Notes: generated by a model from the letters alone, not told the origin. DNA of 64,000 nucleotides from Phytophthora hibernalis (GCA_012656075.1 JAAKBF010000056.1:372001-436000), one strand, 5' to 3'; counted from the stretch's first letter, positions 46,214-57,521 are shown. Program-made: numbers and translations.

Positions 46214-47426
46214 TGTATCTGGTTGTGGATCAGTGTATTATCCCCCCAACAGTTTATTGGTCAGAACCGATAGTGGTACGTGTAGCTTTGTCAACTTCAA
46301 AGTGTGAAGTCATGGTGTTATTTGATGCAGGCATCTTAGTCTAATGGGTTAGTTGAGATACTCCGGCCACACCACAGTACTGGGGAAACGGCCGAGTGTC
46401 GACCACTGAAGTTCGCTTCGTCGCGTTGTAGGGCAGCATGACGTGCGCAAGACGATCCTTTGGTCACGTCGCAGCGAGCAACATGTTCCAGTGGAACATG
46501 CGTCCGGTGCTGGACAAGCATCCCATGTGGAGCTGGTAGAGCTTCTGCTAGTTCAGTGAGCGAGAAACGTCTGCATGACGAAAGTGAATGTCATGGGCTG
46601 CTAGCCACCCTGTTATGAGCAGAATGGGCAAAGAGGTCACATACGCCACCATCAAAACATCGAGGCACGGCCGTAACTCCGGCGGTCGCAACAGCAGACG
46701 AATAAGAGCGGTGGAAAATTGCGGTCGAGGGCGGACCTTACTACCTAAAAGGCAGAATTTTCGGATCTCAACGGTTGTGTAAGTTGCCTTTTCCGTTATG
46801 GGATGTGCGGGTCTAATATATCATGGTGCGGTGACAAATGCATCGCTTCGGCGGTTATGGGCTTGGAAAACAGCGTCCTGCTGGACTCAGAACCAGAGAA
46901 CCACAACGCAACCTGCTTTCTTCCGGGCATTTTTCAGCGCTCGACTGATGCATGGCGTCACCATTTGCCCTTTGGGTCGAGTTTCAGTGACGATTCCTTC
47001 AGTGCTGGATTCTCCGCAACGTCGAGATCGCCTTTCATGGTTGTGTCCACGACGGTTGCCGGATACAGGACCCCGTGCCTTGGTAAACGTAACCTTGAGC
47101 CACAATTGAGCCGCTGACGTTTTCCCTGAGCTGGCCACCAAAACCAAACGTCGCGTTTGCTTGCTCCATTTGCACCATGCGACAGTCGCCACACCACGAC
47201 ATCAAGAGCGTTGAGGTCCGTTGCAACCTCCGTTGTTAGCATGACTATCTTGAGCTCTTTCGGTTTGGGCACGTAGCAGGTAGCGTTTCGGCTGCAAAGG
47301 GCACGCCAACTCCACTCTTGCGTCGGTGCCAACACCTGCCCCATTCAGAAATCGTCCTAACCCGACGCAGGCGCGTTCGGAGCGCTAACCCATCGTAGCA
47401 ACAGACCCAATTGGAAGGTCTGCGCG
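46214..47426. other. Unassigned spacer
   Basis: 1.2 kb with overlapping open frames of up to 128 codons on the minus strand (46887-47344) and 104 on the plus strand. None carries a motif I recognise. It may include a retroelement fragment (DVVVWRLSHGANGASKRDVW) but this could not be assigned. The promoter of the FYVE-like gene should be at its right end. Confidence 0.35.
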
Positions 47427-49140
47427 ATGCGTATCCACCACCGGTCGAAATCAGCAAAGTTTCCGGAGTTCAAGAGTCCATTTGCACTGTTGCAACTAGC
47501 GGTTGAGGACGAAATGCAGCTTGAGGCGGTGGCACGGATCTTCGTGCAGAACACCGTTGTGCAGTACGAGAAGTTCATCGAGCACGAGGGTCGAAAGGTA
47601 GACTCCAACCATTGGAAGTGCATCAAGCATGAACGGGATCTGCGCGTATTCCTGCAGCGTCGACGGAAAGACGTCGCGCGCCGCATGCGTCGACACGAAC
47701 GTCTTCGTAACTTTCGCCACCGCAGCTCAGAGACAGCCGCGTTTTCGGACGCCGAGACCTACAACCCCAGCATTGGCAGTCGTGATAGCAGTTGCAGCAG
47801 TGCCAGCTTCTTCAGTCGTCGAGGAGGCAGTTTTTCCAGTAACTTCAGCAGCACCAACAGTTCCGATAGCAGGACCACCGCATTCAGCTACGAATCCGAC
47901 ATTAGAGCAGGACCGTCGACGCTTGTGGGCGATGAGTTGCCAGTATTGCAGCTCGTTGGTTCTGTCCCGGGTTCGCTCGAGGATGCAATGTACGGCGCGA
48001 TGGCTCCCACGGCGGACGCAATGCGAGTGAAAAGTGCCTACGAACGCGACAACACCATAAACGGCGCTGTACTGGCGACCATCACGGCTCCTTCGTCTTC
48101 AGATCCATTCCGGTCCTTGACGATTAAGTGGGTCGAGCAGGAAGGCCCAACGATCGATCACCACCGATACCACCCACTACACTACCCAGTAACGCTACCG
48201 GGTGCAAGTACACGTGAGGATTTGATTTTCCTGGAAGCTACGGGTACGACGACGTTGGCAACAGGAGAACGGATCGGTTTTCAATTACGTCACTCGGTAC
48301 ACTTTAATCAGACGCACGTCCGTCAAAACGTGCGGCGTGGGAACATGTCAACCTGCACACTCTTCCGAGACGGAGATGCTACTTACAGTGACGTCTGTGA
48401 AGGCCCGAGCCGCGGGTCTGTTGAAGTTTACGCGCGCGTGCTTGAATGGCGGAAATGCTGCGGTTCGATCCACTACCCAGGCGATGGCAGCAATTGGGAA
48501 CGTTGTGCTATGTGGGCGCATGAAGAAACTTGCTTGGATGCTATCGCAGCGCCAACCTCCATCCCAGCAGTTGATGGGCTATGTTTCCCAGCAGTCAAAT
48601 CTGGTAGGGCTAAGCCGCTCGCTGCCCCCTCGAAAATCTCGACACGGATCTCTCACCGTGACAGTCTCCGCTGCAGCTGCAGCAGCTGTGGCAGCACCCG
48701 ACAGTAAGTTGTGTGTTACCTGCAAGAAGCGCGGTCCGTGGTTCGCCTCCAGTGGCCACAAGAAGAAGCCGGCGACCACCTGCCAGTTGTGCTGGCGGTA
48801 TGTGTGCTCATCCTGCCGCCTAAAGAAGACGGTCGTGGGCTGCACGCCCGACCCGAGACGTGACGACCGGATCACAACCCACGTCGTGGAGCGTGAAGTC
48901 ACCCTCTGCAACATTTGCGTGCACCAATCCATGGTAGCAACCAAAGCTCGAGACGTTGCCCGTGAAGAGATCGAAGCAGATCCGAAGCGTTGGCGGTTCC
49001 CGTCCCCTTACACGCCCGAGAGCGCGCTTCAGACGGATACTTGCAAGCTCACATACTGGCTCAATTGGCCGGTTCCACACGGGGCATCAGTGCTCTCCGA
49101 CCGGTCTCCATCGTGTCCATGCGCTCCGAACTTGCCGTGA
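47427..49140 (+). CDS. START-like/FYVE-like protein, one frameshift
   Basis: Begins MRIHHRSKSAKFPEFKSPFA. A basic helical region is followed by a Ser-rich linker (47750-47900), then an oomycete START-like domain (SLEDAMYGAMAPTADAMRVK, RDNTINGAVLATITAP, ATGERIGFQLRHSVHF). The frame changes near 48445 after VEVYARV. The other frame reads MAAIGNVVLCGRMKKLAW, then a FYVE-like zinc domain: LCVTCKKRG, TTCQLCWRYVCSSCRLKK and EVTLCNICV, giving four CxxC pairs. The central motif is CWRYVCSSCR, not the FYVE consensus basic patch, so phosphoinositide binding is uncertain. The START-FYVE order is common in oomycetes. The frameshift is shared with the second copy at 54.3 kb, so it is old or systematic. 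Confidence 0.65.
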
Positions 49141-49912
49141 ACGAACTTTTCCAGCGCTGTGCATGATCTCAAAAACTAATAGTATTGTTGTGGACTGGCG
49201 CCTCGAAAACCGACCGAAGGTCTTTCGAACGACGCGCCATCCCTCCGCCAGGTTTGAAGTTACGAAGTTAGAAGTAACACAATGAAATACCAACTCGTTT
49301 ATCCAGTGATCCATCCAACACGTTCCTATGCTATTACACCGTTCACTCTAATTAGTCGTGCTTCGAATATAGTCATGCTTCTGTACTTTTTCGTGACACC
49401 ACGGACGACAAAATTTTCCAGAAGAGTTCAAAAGAGCACAAAGGCAGTGGATTTGAGCAGATCTCGCCGAGGCGAAGCCAATCATCATCTTACTTTCAAG
49501 AAAAATTTAATATTGTTGTCACAAGATCAATTCAAAAGTTCGACTTTCTCCGATAAAAATCGTACACCATGTCAGACTAATAAGAGTGAACGGTGTAAGT
49601 GTGTGTGGCCTAACGTGAAGCACTGAATACATGTACAAAGCTAAGAATGCTTTTGAGCATGAAATTTCGATAGATGGATTCCAGGGAACCAAGTTTCAAA
49701 GTGAGCGAATGCGTAAATATTGACTCTCGCGTTGGTTCTCACCAGTGGGCAAGCGAACTGAAGTCGCCGAACCGGGGATGGTTATGTATGGCAATAAAAC
49801 CGAGTCGTTGGTCGACGAAAGAACGAGCTGGTATTTTAGTACGTGTACCCGCTGACAACGGCACATCGGTTTCTGCTACATTCACTCGAAACACTCGCCA
49901 GCCATCTCTTAA
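47898..49912 (+). repeat. Segmental duplication, left copy
   Basis: This 2,015-bp block reappears at 54301-56315 in the same orientation with a constant offset of 6,403 and no indels seen. I noticed four substitutions (for example CTCGAGG versus TTGAGG near 47980, GAACCGG versus GTACCGG near 49770). It covers the second half of the FYVE-like gene, its 3' flank, and an antisense fragment of a family C gene. It ends at TTAA (49909-49912), where the piggyBac-type element begins. Confidence 0.95.
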
Positions 49913-50083
49913 TGTCCATTATCCAATGAGCCTACTCGTACGCTTTGGCGCGTACGAGTAGGCTCAACTTTAAAAAAGTTTGGCTCAACCGGCAACGAAC
50001 GCTCAAAATAAACCCGAGCTTGTTCAAGCAGAGATAGCGTTTAGCTCGGCATTTGTTTTTGCTCTCGATTTGGTCAAGGTGTC

Positions 50084-51946
50084 ATGCCACAGCTGCAGGT
50101 AGGAGATCGGGTATGTGGTAAAAGCAAACAACATACTGGGAAGGAAGGTGTGGTGCTTCGTGTTCTAAAAGAGCGGCGACAGCACACGTATGAGGTGGAA
50201 TGGTCCACAGGGATCGTCAATATCGTCGCAGGGCGGTCTATCAGCGTTCAGGAAGCAGCCCAAGCTAGTAATACGGTCTTATCCAGCGAGCGCGACGGAT
50301 CAACCGTGTCTTTCGTGGACCTGTTGAATTCGACAGGCGGTACGGCTTTTGGATTTTCGTCTTCAAGTGAAGGTGAGGAAGATGAAGAGGACGGCAGTCA
50401 TGGAGACGAAGGCTTCGGCAGTGTTACTGATGGCGAAAGCGATCAAGCAGTTGAAGCCCACGGTCGTCGCTGGGAGCCATGCGACACTGTGTTAATCGAT
50501 ACAGCTTGCCACATTCCACCTCGTAGCACTTCATTTCTTTGGCCTCGCCACTTGCAACTCGGTGAGCGTTCGATTATCCAATGTTTTATCTCATGTATCC
50601 TATGAGTACTGTTGGAGCCACACTACGACATACAAGTACCAAGCTGATCGCGGGGTCGCATCGAGACCTCGGTATGGGAGACTTTTTCGATGGCTTGGAA
50701 TTCGATTAGCAATGGCACTTGAACCTCGACGTGGACCAACTGCAGTATATTGGGAAACAGACTCAAAGGAAGGTCTCACCTACACTCCTGCGAATTTTGG
50801 TGGCAGATTCCACATGAGCAGACATCGCTTTCAACAGATTATGTACGCGATCACGTTCACAGACAACACTACGTCAGATGACCCGTGGATGCCGATCAGG
50901 CCAATTGTACTTGGGTTCAACGACCAACGGGCAAAGTATGTTTCGCCTGGGAATATGCTTTGTGTCGATGAATGTATGAGCGCGTGGAAGGGAAGGGAAG
51001 CCAAATACACTCATGACGGGCTACCACATAAAACCAAAATTGCCCGGAAGCCAGAGAGGGTCTTGGAACGGAGATGAAATCCCTTGCCGATGGGGAAAGT
51101 GGTGTACTACTGGGGCTTGAGCTTGTTGAGGGGTCTACTAGGCAGCGTCAAAAGCAGTATAATGCTCAATTTGGAGAAGGCACGTCCGTCATACTGCGAC
51201 TGCTAGAACGATACAAGGGTAGTGACAGAACGGTGGTAGCTGACAGTGCATTCGCATCGGTCAAGACTCTCGTCCAATTAGAAAAATTGCATGGTTTATT
51301 CTTCATGGGAATCGTCAAAACTGCAACAAAGCAGTATCCGAAAGCGACTCTCGCCGCTTGGGCTGCAACGGTACCCGAGCGTGGAGCATACAAGGTAATG
51401 TCCAGCACTACAGATTCTGGAACGAAGATGTACGCCTTGTGTTGGGCTGACAAGAAGGCAAAAATGCTAATTTCAAATAGGGGTACAACGCTGCCTGGTA
51501 CTGACAGTGTGCGAGTGAGGCACCGGACTGTGCTCCGTGATGGAAAAATGGAAACTGTGCGGTACGAGAAGAGGATTCCACGTCCACAAATGGTCGAATT
51601 ATTTTTTCGCCATTTTCCGCGATCGATGTCCACGATCATCTTCGCCAGGGCTCATTAGCGATTGAACGGGAATGGATTACGAGAAACTGGGTACACAGAT
51701 TGTTTGGTACCATTCTCGGCATGGTAGTTGTTGACGCTTATCAAGCTTACCGCTACGAGTCCACAGAGAATACCCTACTGGGGAGCTGTGATTGACTTCA
51801 ACGATTTCGCCTCGCGTCTGTCTTACCAACTCATTTTTAACGAGTTCAACATGGCTCGTTCTACAAGACTGCATATACAAGACAGCGACGATGATTCAGA
51901 AGGGGTAAGTAGGTTTAGTATCGGGAATCTCTACGTTGCGAGCTGA
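50084..51946 (+). pseudogene. piggyBac-like transposase
   Basis: Three consecutive frames. The first has an N-terminal KOW/chromo-like segment (VGDRVCGKSKQHTGKEG) and an acidic stretch EGEEDEEDGSHGDEGFG. The second reads MALEPRRGPTAVYWETDSKE, HMSRHRFQQIMYAITF and the first catalytic Asp in LCVDECMSAWKGR. The third has the second Asp in VVADSAFASVKTLVQL and the third in ALCWADKKAKMLISNRG, then the domain end GMVVVDAYQAYR after another frame change. This is the DDE_Tnp_1_7 pattern of piggyBac. Frame breaks at about 50580, 51070 and 51658 inactivate it. The zinc ribbon expected next is missing from this strand. Confidence 0.75.
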
Positions 51947-52253
51947 TTAGCCCTACTTGGGCTCTGTAGCATCACCACATACTCAAGCCCTTCATAAACC
52001 TCCCTCAGTACGCTGCAACTCGTCAGGCCAATGGTCGTGTCCCCATGGTCGGTGTCACCAAGGCACCTCCCACGACAAAAGTTGGCTCTGAAAATGGATC
52101 AATGAACAGAAAATTTATGTACACAACTGCATTGGCAGGCGGCGCAAGCGATCTCAAATTGCTTCTAAAAGACAAAAGTTGTAAATTTGGAAACGATCGG
52201 CCGCTACATGTACAACATTGTTAAAAATCTGCCTGCAGAAGTATCGCCGAACA

Positions 52254-52580
52254 CGGCCTTAACCTTTATTATCCAGGCCGAAAGCGTACGGGTAGCATGG
52301 GTACAATCCTACCCGTCCGCGCGAGACCAATTAGTTTAATATAGAAGTTTGTATTGAAAAACATATGCCTATTAAAGAAGGGCCAAGTTGAAGCAGCTCA
52401 ATCCACAGATGCAAGATGGATATTGTAGCACTTGCGTCGCGATCTTGGTCCACACACACCGAAGTACACACCGAGCCAAGTTGGAGCATGCTACACAATA
52501 GTAAGATGACTTGGTCTTGCAGACGCCGCAACAACAAGTACAATCCTGGAGCATCCCAGCAGACCACATTTCTTCAAGAG
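52254..52580 (-). mobile_element. Inverted piggyBac 3' end with zinc-ribbon coding fragment
   Basis: On the minus strand 52569-52372 reads CTCCCGVCKTKSSYYCVACS, matching the Cys-rich C-terminal ribbon of piggyBac transposases, then a stop. Further along lies TTAACCTTTATTATCCAGG (52255 onward), which resembles the left end TTAATGTCCATTATCCAATG in direct orientation, and a second GTACGGGTAG/CTACCCGT hairpin. The whole is as expected if the 3' end of the element were inverted. Confidence 0.5.
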
Positions 52581-53009
52581 GTGAGAGGCAGCCGATATGT
52601 CGTCGGGCTATATCCTAGTGAGGATACGCTACTTGCGTGGAAGCTGTCGAACTCGAATCTACTATGTATCGAGATAACAAACACTGATAAGGTAGCGCGG
52701 CCTACAGGGAGCAGTCTGTGCGCCGGGCAGAGTATCGGCTGCTTCGCGTTTCCGTTCAAGCACGTGACTGCGGCTTCCCGTGGCGACGATCGTCAGAGAC
52801 ACCGTCGGACCTTTCGTAGCGATCCGTGCACTGCTGCCCAACCTGCAACTAGTGACACCTCAACCTTCACTGCAGAGGGGCTGTCGATGACCAATGTGAG
52901 GACAGGAAACGCACGGTCACGCACTCAGTCGTCTACATCGATCTACTGCGCTGTATTTTACAAACAACGGAGTAAATGATGGGATGTCATCTACATTCAT
53001 GTATAAATC
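52581..53009. other. Unassigned open region
   Basis: A plus-strand open frame continues to 52979 (RYVVGLYPSEDTLLAWKLSN and CIEITNTDKVARPTG) without a recognised motif. It may be unrelated sequence joined to the rearranged transposon. The short remainder to 53009 is the 3' flank of the next gene. Confidence 0.3.
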
Positions 53010-54089
53010 TTACGCGAGCTGGTCGCGTTCGTGGGCCACATCGTAGTCCACGAATGGGCCCTCTGCCGAAGTATGCGGGGCCTTGTCATCCATTGCGATG
53101 CTGAGGTGGTTCCAGTTCACCGTGCTCTTGATTCCAGGGACCAGATACAGGTCGCGCAAGTACTACAAATAATGAACAAACATCAGTATCATACACACAC
53201 CTAAAAGATAAGGAATTACTTACCCCCACAATGTTCGGGAAATCTGTCAGGTGCTTCTTCTCAGCCTTCAATTGATACACGTCAAGACGAATGAGCGTGT
53301 GGAACATACGCACATCAGCCTCCGTGATGCTGTTGCCCACTAGGTAACGCTTCGTCGTCAGAACCCCGTCCAGCTTTCCCAGCACTTCGAAGGCCGTCGC
53401 CGTGGTCCTCGCGAAGTCATCCGAGTTCGTAGCTAGCAATTTCTTAAAGAATTCCATAGTTACTTCCGCCACGATTCCATCATTGGCAGCATCAATTTCA
53501 GACCTCAACTGCTCCGGGTACAAGTGCACGTTGGACGGTACCAGTTCACTGAAGCCCGAGTCCAGAGTCCGCAAGATGCCTGTAGACTCCTCCGACACAA
53601 TCGTTTGCGTCTTCTTGTCCCACAACACTGGCACCGAGAAAGTGCGAGGTGCAGGGTCCACCTTCTCGTACAGATCCCGCACAAATGTGACGTGGTTCAC
53701 TGTATCAGGGATACAGTCGTCTGTAGGGTACGTTTTTCCATTGAACCCGACCACGGTGGGGTCGTCTTCGGATCCACGAAGACCCATCCTTTGTGGTCGT
53801 CATTGGGGTCGTTGGGTTTTGTCTTCTGGAAAATGGGAAGCGCCACGGACAGGCCGATGGCGTCTTCGAGACCAAGGAGGTTGCGGGCGGCTAGAGCGCG
53901 ACAGGCAAACGGGCACGCGTACGTGACGTAGAGATGATATCGACCCTTTTCAGCGGGGAATTGGGCATCAGAGTTGGGCTCGATCTTGAAGTCGTACGGG
54001 GCAGGCTTGGCCATGGTGGAGAATGGGGAGAGGTTGAGACTTGTGCGCTTCGAGGCGAATTGGGAAATGGGTTTTGTGACCTTGAACAT
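53010..54089 (-). pseudogene. Xi-like GST paralogue, one frameshift
   Basis: ATG 54089 (MFKVTKPISQFASKRTSLNL), a Ser/Arg-rich leader that could be a mitochondrial targeting peptide. Then GRYHLYVTYACPFACRALAA, where the class motif CPWA is CPFA. The frame breaks at a C run near 53760. The second frame reads PTDDCIPDTVNHVTFVRDLY, TFSVPVLWDKKTQTIVSEES, YPEQLRSEIDAANDGI and GNSITEADVRMFHTLIRLD. An intron (53223-53163, GTAAGT to TTGTAG) precedes the last exon YLRDLYLVPG to the stop at 53010. Only one single-base lesion is seen, so it may be functional with a sequence error. Confidence 0.65.
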
Positions 54090-54300
54090 GTTGGCCAAAT
54101 GGCGAAGTGCATTCCTGGGGCTGCATGAATCGAACGCGCATTTTCGAGAGGATTACGTGTTGTGGTGGTAATCGTTTTCCTGAGGAGTAATCTACCGTAC
54201 TTCAAGAAATAGTGTTTTGCGTACTACACATGTAAAGACCACTAACTTATTATTATTGTTACCGTAGGCTTGGCTGTTTTGCTGTATATGGCCCTCACTT

Positions 54301-56315
54301 GACATTAGAGCAGGACCGTCGACGCTTGTGGGCGATGAGTTGCCAGTATTGCAGCTCGTTGGTTCTGTCCCGGGTTCGCTTGAGGATGCAATGTACGGCG
54401 CGATGGCTCCCACGGCGGACGCAATGCGAGTGAAAAGTGCCTACGAACGCGACAACACCATAAACGGCGCTGTACTGGCGACCATCACGGCTCCTTCGTC
54501 TTCAGATCCATTCCGGTCCTTGACGATTAAGTGGGTCGAGCAGGAAGGCCCAACGATCGATCACCACCGATACCACCCACTACACTACCCAGTAACGCTA
54601 CCGGGTGCAAGTACACGTGAGGATTTGATTTTCCTGGAAGCTACGGGTACGACGACGTTGGCAACAGGAGAACGGATCGGTTTTCAATTACGTCACTCGG
54701 TACACTTTAATCAGACGCACGTCCGTCAAAACGTGCGGCGTGGGAACATGTCAACCTGCACACTCTTCCGAGACGGAGATGCTACTTACAGTGACGTCTG
54801 TGAAGGCCCGAGCCGCGGGTCTGTTGAAGTTTACGCGCGCGTGCTTGAATGGCGGAAATGCTGCGGTTCGATCCACTACCCAGGCGATGGCAGCAATTGG
54901 GAACGTTGTGCTATGTGGGCGCATGAAGAAACTTGCTTGGATGCTATCGCAGCGCCAACCTCCATCCCAGCAGTTGATGGGCTATGTTTCCCAGCAGTCA
55001 AATCTGGTAGGGCTAAGCCGCTCGCTGCCCCCTCGAAAATCTCGACACGGATCTCTCACCGTGACAGTCTCCGCTGCAGCTGCAGCAGCTGTGGCAGCAC
55101 CCGACAGTAAGTTGTGTGTTACCTGCAAGAAGCGCGGTCCGTGGTTCGCCTCCAGTGGCCACAAGAAGAAGCCGGCGACCACCTGCCAGTTGTGCTGGCG
55201 GTATGTGTGCTCATCCTGCCGCCTAAAGAAGACGGTCGTGGGCTGCACGCCCGACCCGAGACGTGACGACCGGATCACAACCCACGTCGTGGAGCGTGAA
55301 GTCACCCTCTGCAACATTTGCGTGCACCAATCCATGGTAGCAACCAAAGCTCGAGACGTTGCCCGTGAAGAGATCGAAGCAGATCCGAAGCGTTGGCGGT
55401 TCCCGTCCCCTTACACGCCCGAGAGCGCGCTTCAGACGGATACTTGCAAGCTCACATACTGGCTCAATTGGCCGGTTCCACACGGGGCATCAGTGCTCTC
55501 CGACCGGTCTCCATCGTGTCCATGCGCTCCGAACTTGCCGTGAACGAACTTTTCCAGCGCTGTGCATGATCTCAAAAACTAATAGTATTGTTGTGGACTG
55601 GCGCCTCGAAAACCGACCGAAGGTCTTTCGAACGACGCGCCATCCCTCCGCCAGGTTTGAAGTTACGAAGTTAGAAGTAACACAATGAAATACCAACTCG
55701 TTTATCCAGTGATCCATCCAACACGTTCCTATGCTATTACACCGTTCACTCTAATTAGTCGTGCTTCGAATATAGTCATGCTTCTGTACTTTTTCGTGAC
55801 ACCACGGACGACAAAATTTTCCAGAAGAGTTCAAAAGAGCACAAAGGCAGTGGATTTGAGCAGATCTCGCCGAGGCGAAGCCAATCATCATCTTACTTTC
55901 AAGAAAAATTTAATATTGTTGTCACAAGATCAATTCAAAAGTTCGACTTTCTCCGATAAAAATCGTACACCATGTCAGACTAATAAGAGTGAACGGTGTA
56001 AGTGTGTGTGGCCTAACGTGAAGCACTGAATACATGTACAAAGCTAAGAATGCTTTTGAGCATGAAATTTCGATAGATGGATTCCAGGGAACCAAGTTTC
56101 AAAGTGAGCGAATGCGTAAATATTGACTCTCGCGTTGGTTCTCACCAGTGGGCAAGCGAACTGAAGTCGCCGTACCGGGGATGGTTATGTATTGCAATAA
56201 AACCGAGTCGTTGGTCGACGAAAGAACGAACTGGTATTTTAGTACGTGTACCCGCTGACAACGGCACATCGGTTTCTGCTACATTCACTCGAAACACTCG
56301 CCAGCCATCTCTTAA
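54301..56315 (+). repeat. Segmental duplication, right copy
   Basis: Second copy of the block at 47898-49912. At the left it joins unrelated sequence (CCTCACTT before GACATTAGAGC). At the right the antisense family C fragment continues past the TTAA for about 65 bp more than in the left copy. Confidence 0.95.
54328..55543 (+). pseudogene. 5'-truncated copy of the START-like/FYVE-like gene
   Basis: Lies wholly within the duplicated block. It lacks the first 157 codons or so of the 47.4-kb gene, including its start, helical region and Ser-rich linker. It carries the same START-like and FYVE-like halves and the same frameshift near 54848. No alternative start context is evident, so it is a partial duplicate pseudogene. 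Confidence 0.8.
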
Positions 56316-56385
56316 AAGAGTGAACTATCAGCACTGGCAAAAGAGACCGTGTAGCTGGAGGCTTCTCTACCGTCTGCATTAATTC
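56183..56385 (-). pseudogene. Antisense fragment of a family C gene
   Basis: Words such as AATAAAACCGAGTCGTTGG, CACATCGGT and GAAACACTCG, then CAGCCATCTCT and AAGAGTGAACT, match in order the minus-strand gene at 60.9-61.2 kb, with two internal deletions. The same fragment, ending at the TTAA, is in the left duplicate (49780-49912). Confidence 0.65.
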
Positions 56386-57020
56386 GCAGTGAACATGGTG
56401 GTTCTAGGGCAAAAGCTGTTCACTAATATTGAATACAATCATTGTATGCTGTTCGCTAATGTTGAACACTTGTTCGATGGCTAAACGATGCAATTGAAGA
56501 CTTCAGCTTGTTCACGACTAATAGCTCACGAAGAGGCTTGTTATCCTCCTCAGCGTTTGCAGTAGTTGGGAACTTCCCGCACAACCCCGTGTCTCATTCT
56601 ACCAAACTATTACTTCGAGTAGGACTTAGCTCTTCGTGTTGCTCCCCTTGAGCTCGGAAGTTATTGAACATCTTTCATCGTGAACATTTCGATTACGAGC
56701 CTTCCGAATCGGGCAGATCCTGACGGTCACCCTGACCTTTTCCGAGACAAAAGGCGGCAGATTCAGTGCGTAATCGAATTCTTCACGAATCTGACCGGGT
56801 GAACGTATTCAATAACGCGAGGCAAAACAAAGAGTCAGAAGGGGTCACTCGTAATCGGAATGCACACGCGGTTGAACCCAACAGGTACAGTATTATCTGT
56901 GGTTTTGCTCTACTGTCTCCACCGAAGGCTCGTGCTTTGATCGAGACCAGCACGGATCGGATCATTTCTCAATCGGCTAACACGCTGCGACCAACTTTTC
57001 GTACAATTTCAACTACAGTC
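56386..57020. other. Spacer upstream of the effector
   Basis: No gene seen apart from an in-frame extension of the effector frame back to 56766, which lacks an ATG and would mask the signal peptide. It should contain the effector promoter. Confidence 0.4.
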
Positions 57021-57521
57021 ATGCGTCTGTTGTTGTGGGTTTTGCTCGTGACTTTGGTCACCCTCTTCACAAGCACCGACGCGGCTTCGTCCACGATTGC
57101 AAACGCTGACACAACCTTGAATTCGGGAGCAATCGGAACCCCTACGGCGACAACCCTTGCAGTATCTCCTGCCGATGGTAAGAGACGCCTAAGAGTCCAT
57201 TACAACGACGATGCAACGGATGATGAGGATGATGCCGACGAGCCTTACACCGATGAAGAACGAGCGATCTCGATCTCAAACATTTTTCAAAGAATGAAGA
57301 CTGCCATTAGAGAACGATCAAAGAGTATGGCTGATGTTGTTAAAATACGCACGGACAAGAACATCGAATCCAAGGCCATGGCATTGTACAATGAGGGTGC
57401 AACGCCGATCAGCCTCCAAGCCATGCGTATGGGGTCGGGAGGAGGCAAGAAAACTATGGTCTTCTACAAACAGTGGTATGACAAGAACGTCGCGGCAGGG
57501 GTTATCAAAGCCTTGGACTGA
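57021..57521 (+). CDS. RXLR-dEER secreted effector candidate
   Basis: 166 aa, single exon. Start at ATG 57021 because it begins a signal peptide (MRLLLWVLLVTLVTLFTSTD, cleavage near residue 21-24); the frame further upstream would bury it. RRLR is at residues 55-58 and DEER at 78-81, with an acidic run between, the classic host-translocation architecture of Phytophthora effectors. The C-terminal part is helical (ISNIFQRMKTAIRERSKSM; ESKAMALYNEGATP; FYKQWYDKNV). No enzymatic motif is visible, and the host target is unknown. A paralogous remnant lies 0.6 kb downstream. The neighbourhood is gene-poor and repeat-rich, as typical for effectors. Confidence 0.9.
   Translation: MRLLLWVLLVTLVTLFTSTDAASSTIANADTTLNSGAIGTPTATTLAVSPADGKRRLRVHYNDDATDDEDDADEPYTDEERAISISNIFQRMKTAIRERSKSMADVVKIRTDKNIESKAMALYNEGATPISLQAMRMGSGGGKKTMVFYKQWYDKNVAAGVIKALD

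Larger units (their letters stand above)
49909..52580 (+). mobile_element. piggyBac-type DNA transposon, rearranged
   Basis: The left boundary is TTAA at 49909-49912, the piggyBac target, exactly where homology with the duplicate locus stops. A subterminal hairpin (49928-49942 with 49951-49965, arms GAGCCTACTCGTACG) follows, then transposase frames 50084-51946. The 3' part, including the Cys-rich ribbon and a TTAA-containing end, appears in inverted orientation at 52254-52580. The element is not intact and its true right end is not in the expected place. Confidence 0.65.

Noticed and set aside
46887..47344. Minus-strand protein-coding gene
   Set aside because: Open frames exist in several phases but none shows a motif; left as unassigned.
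49928..49965. Transcription terminator hairpin
   Set aside because: It lies 16 bp inside the transposon end, is not followed by a T run, and nuclear eukaryotic genes do not use such terminators; read as a subterminal repeat.
52416..52979. 187-codon plus-strand gene
   Set aside because: Its first part is antisense to the piggyBac zinc-ribbon fragment and the rest has no motif.
56766..57020. N-terminal extension of the RXLR protein
   Set aside because: No ATG opens the extension, and it would place the signal peptide 85 residues from the start.
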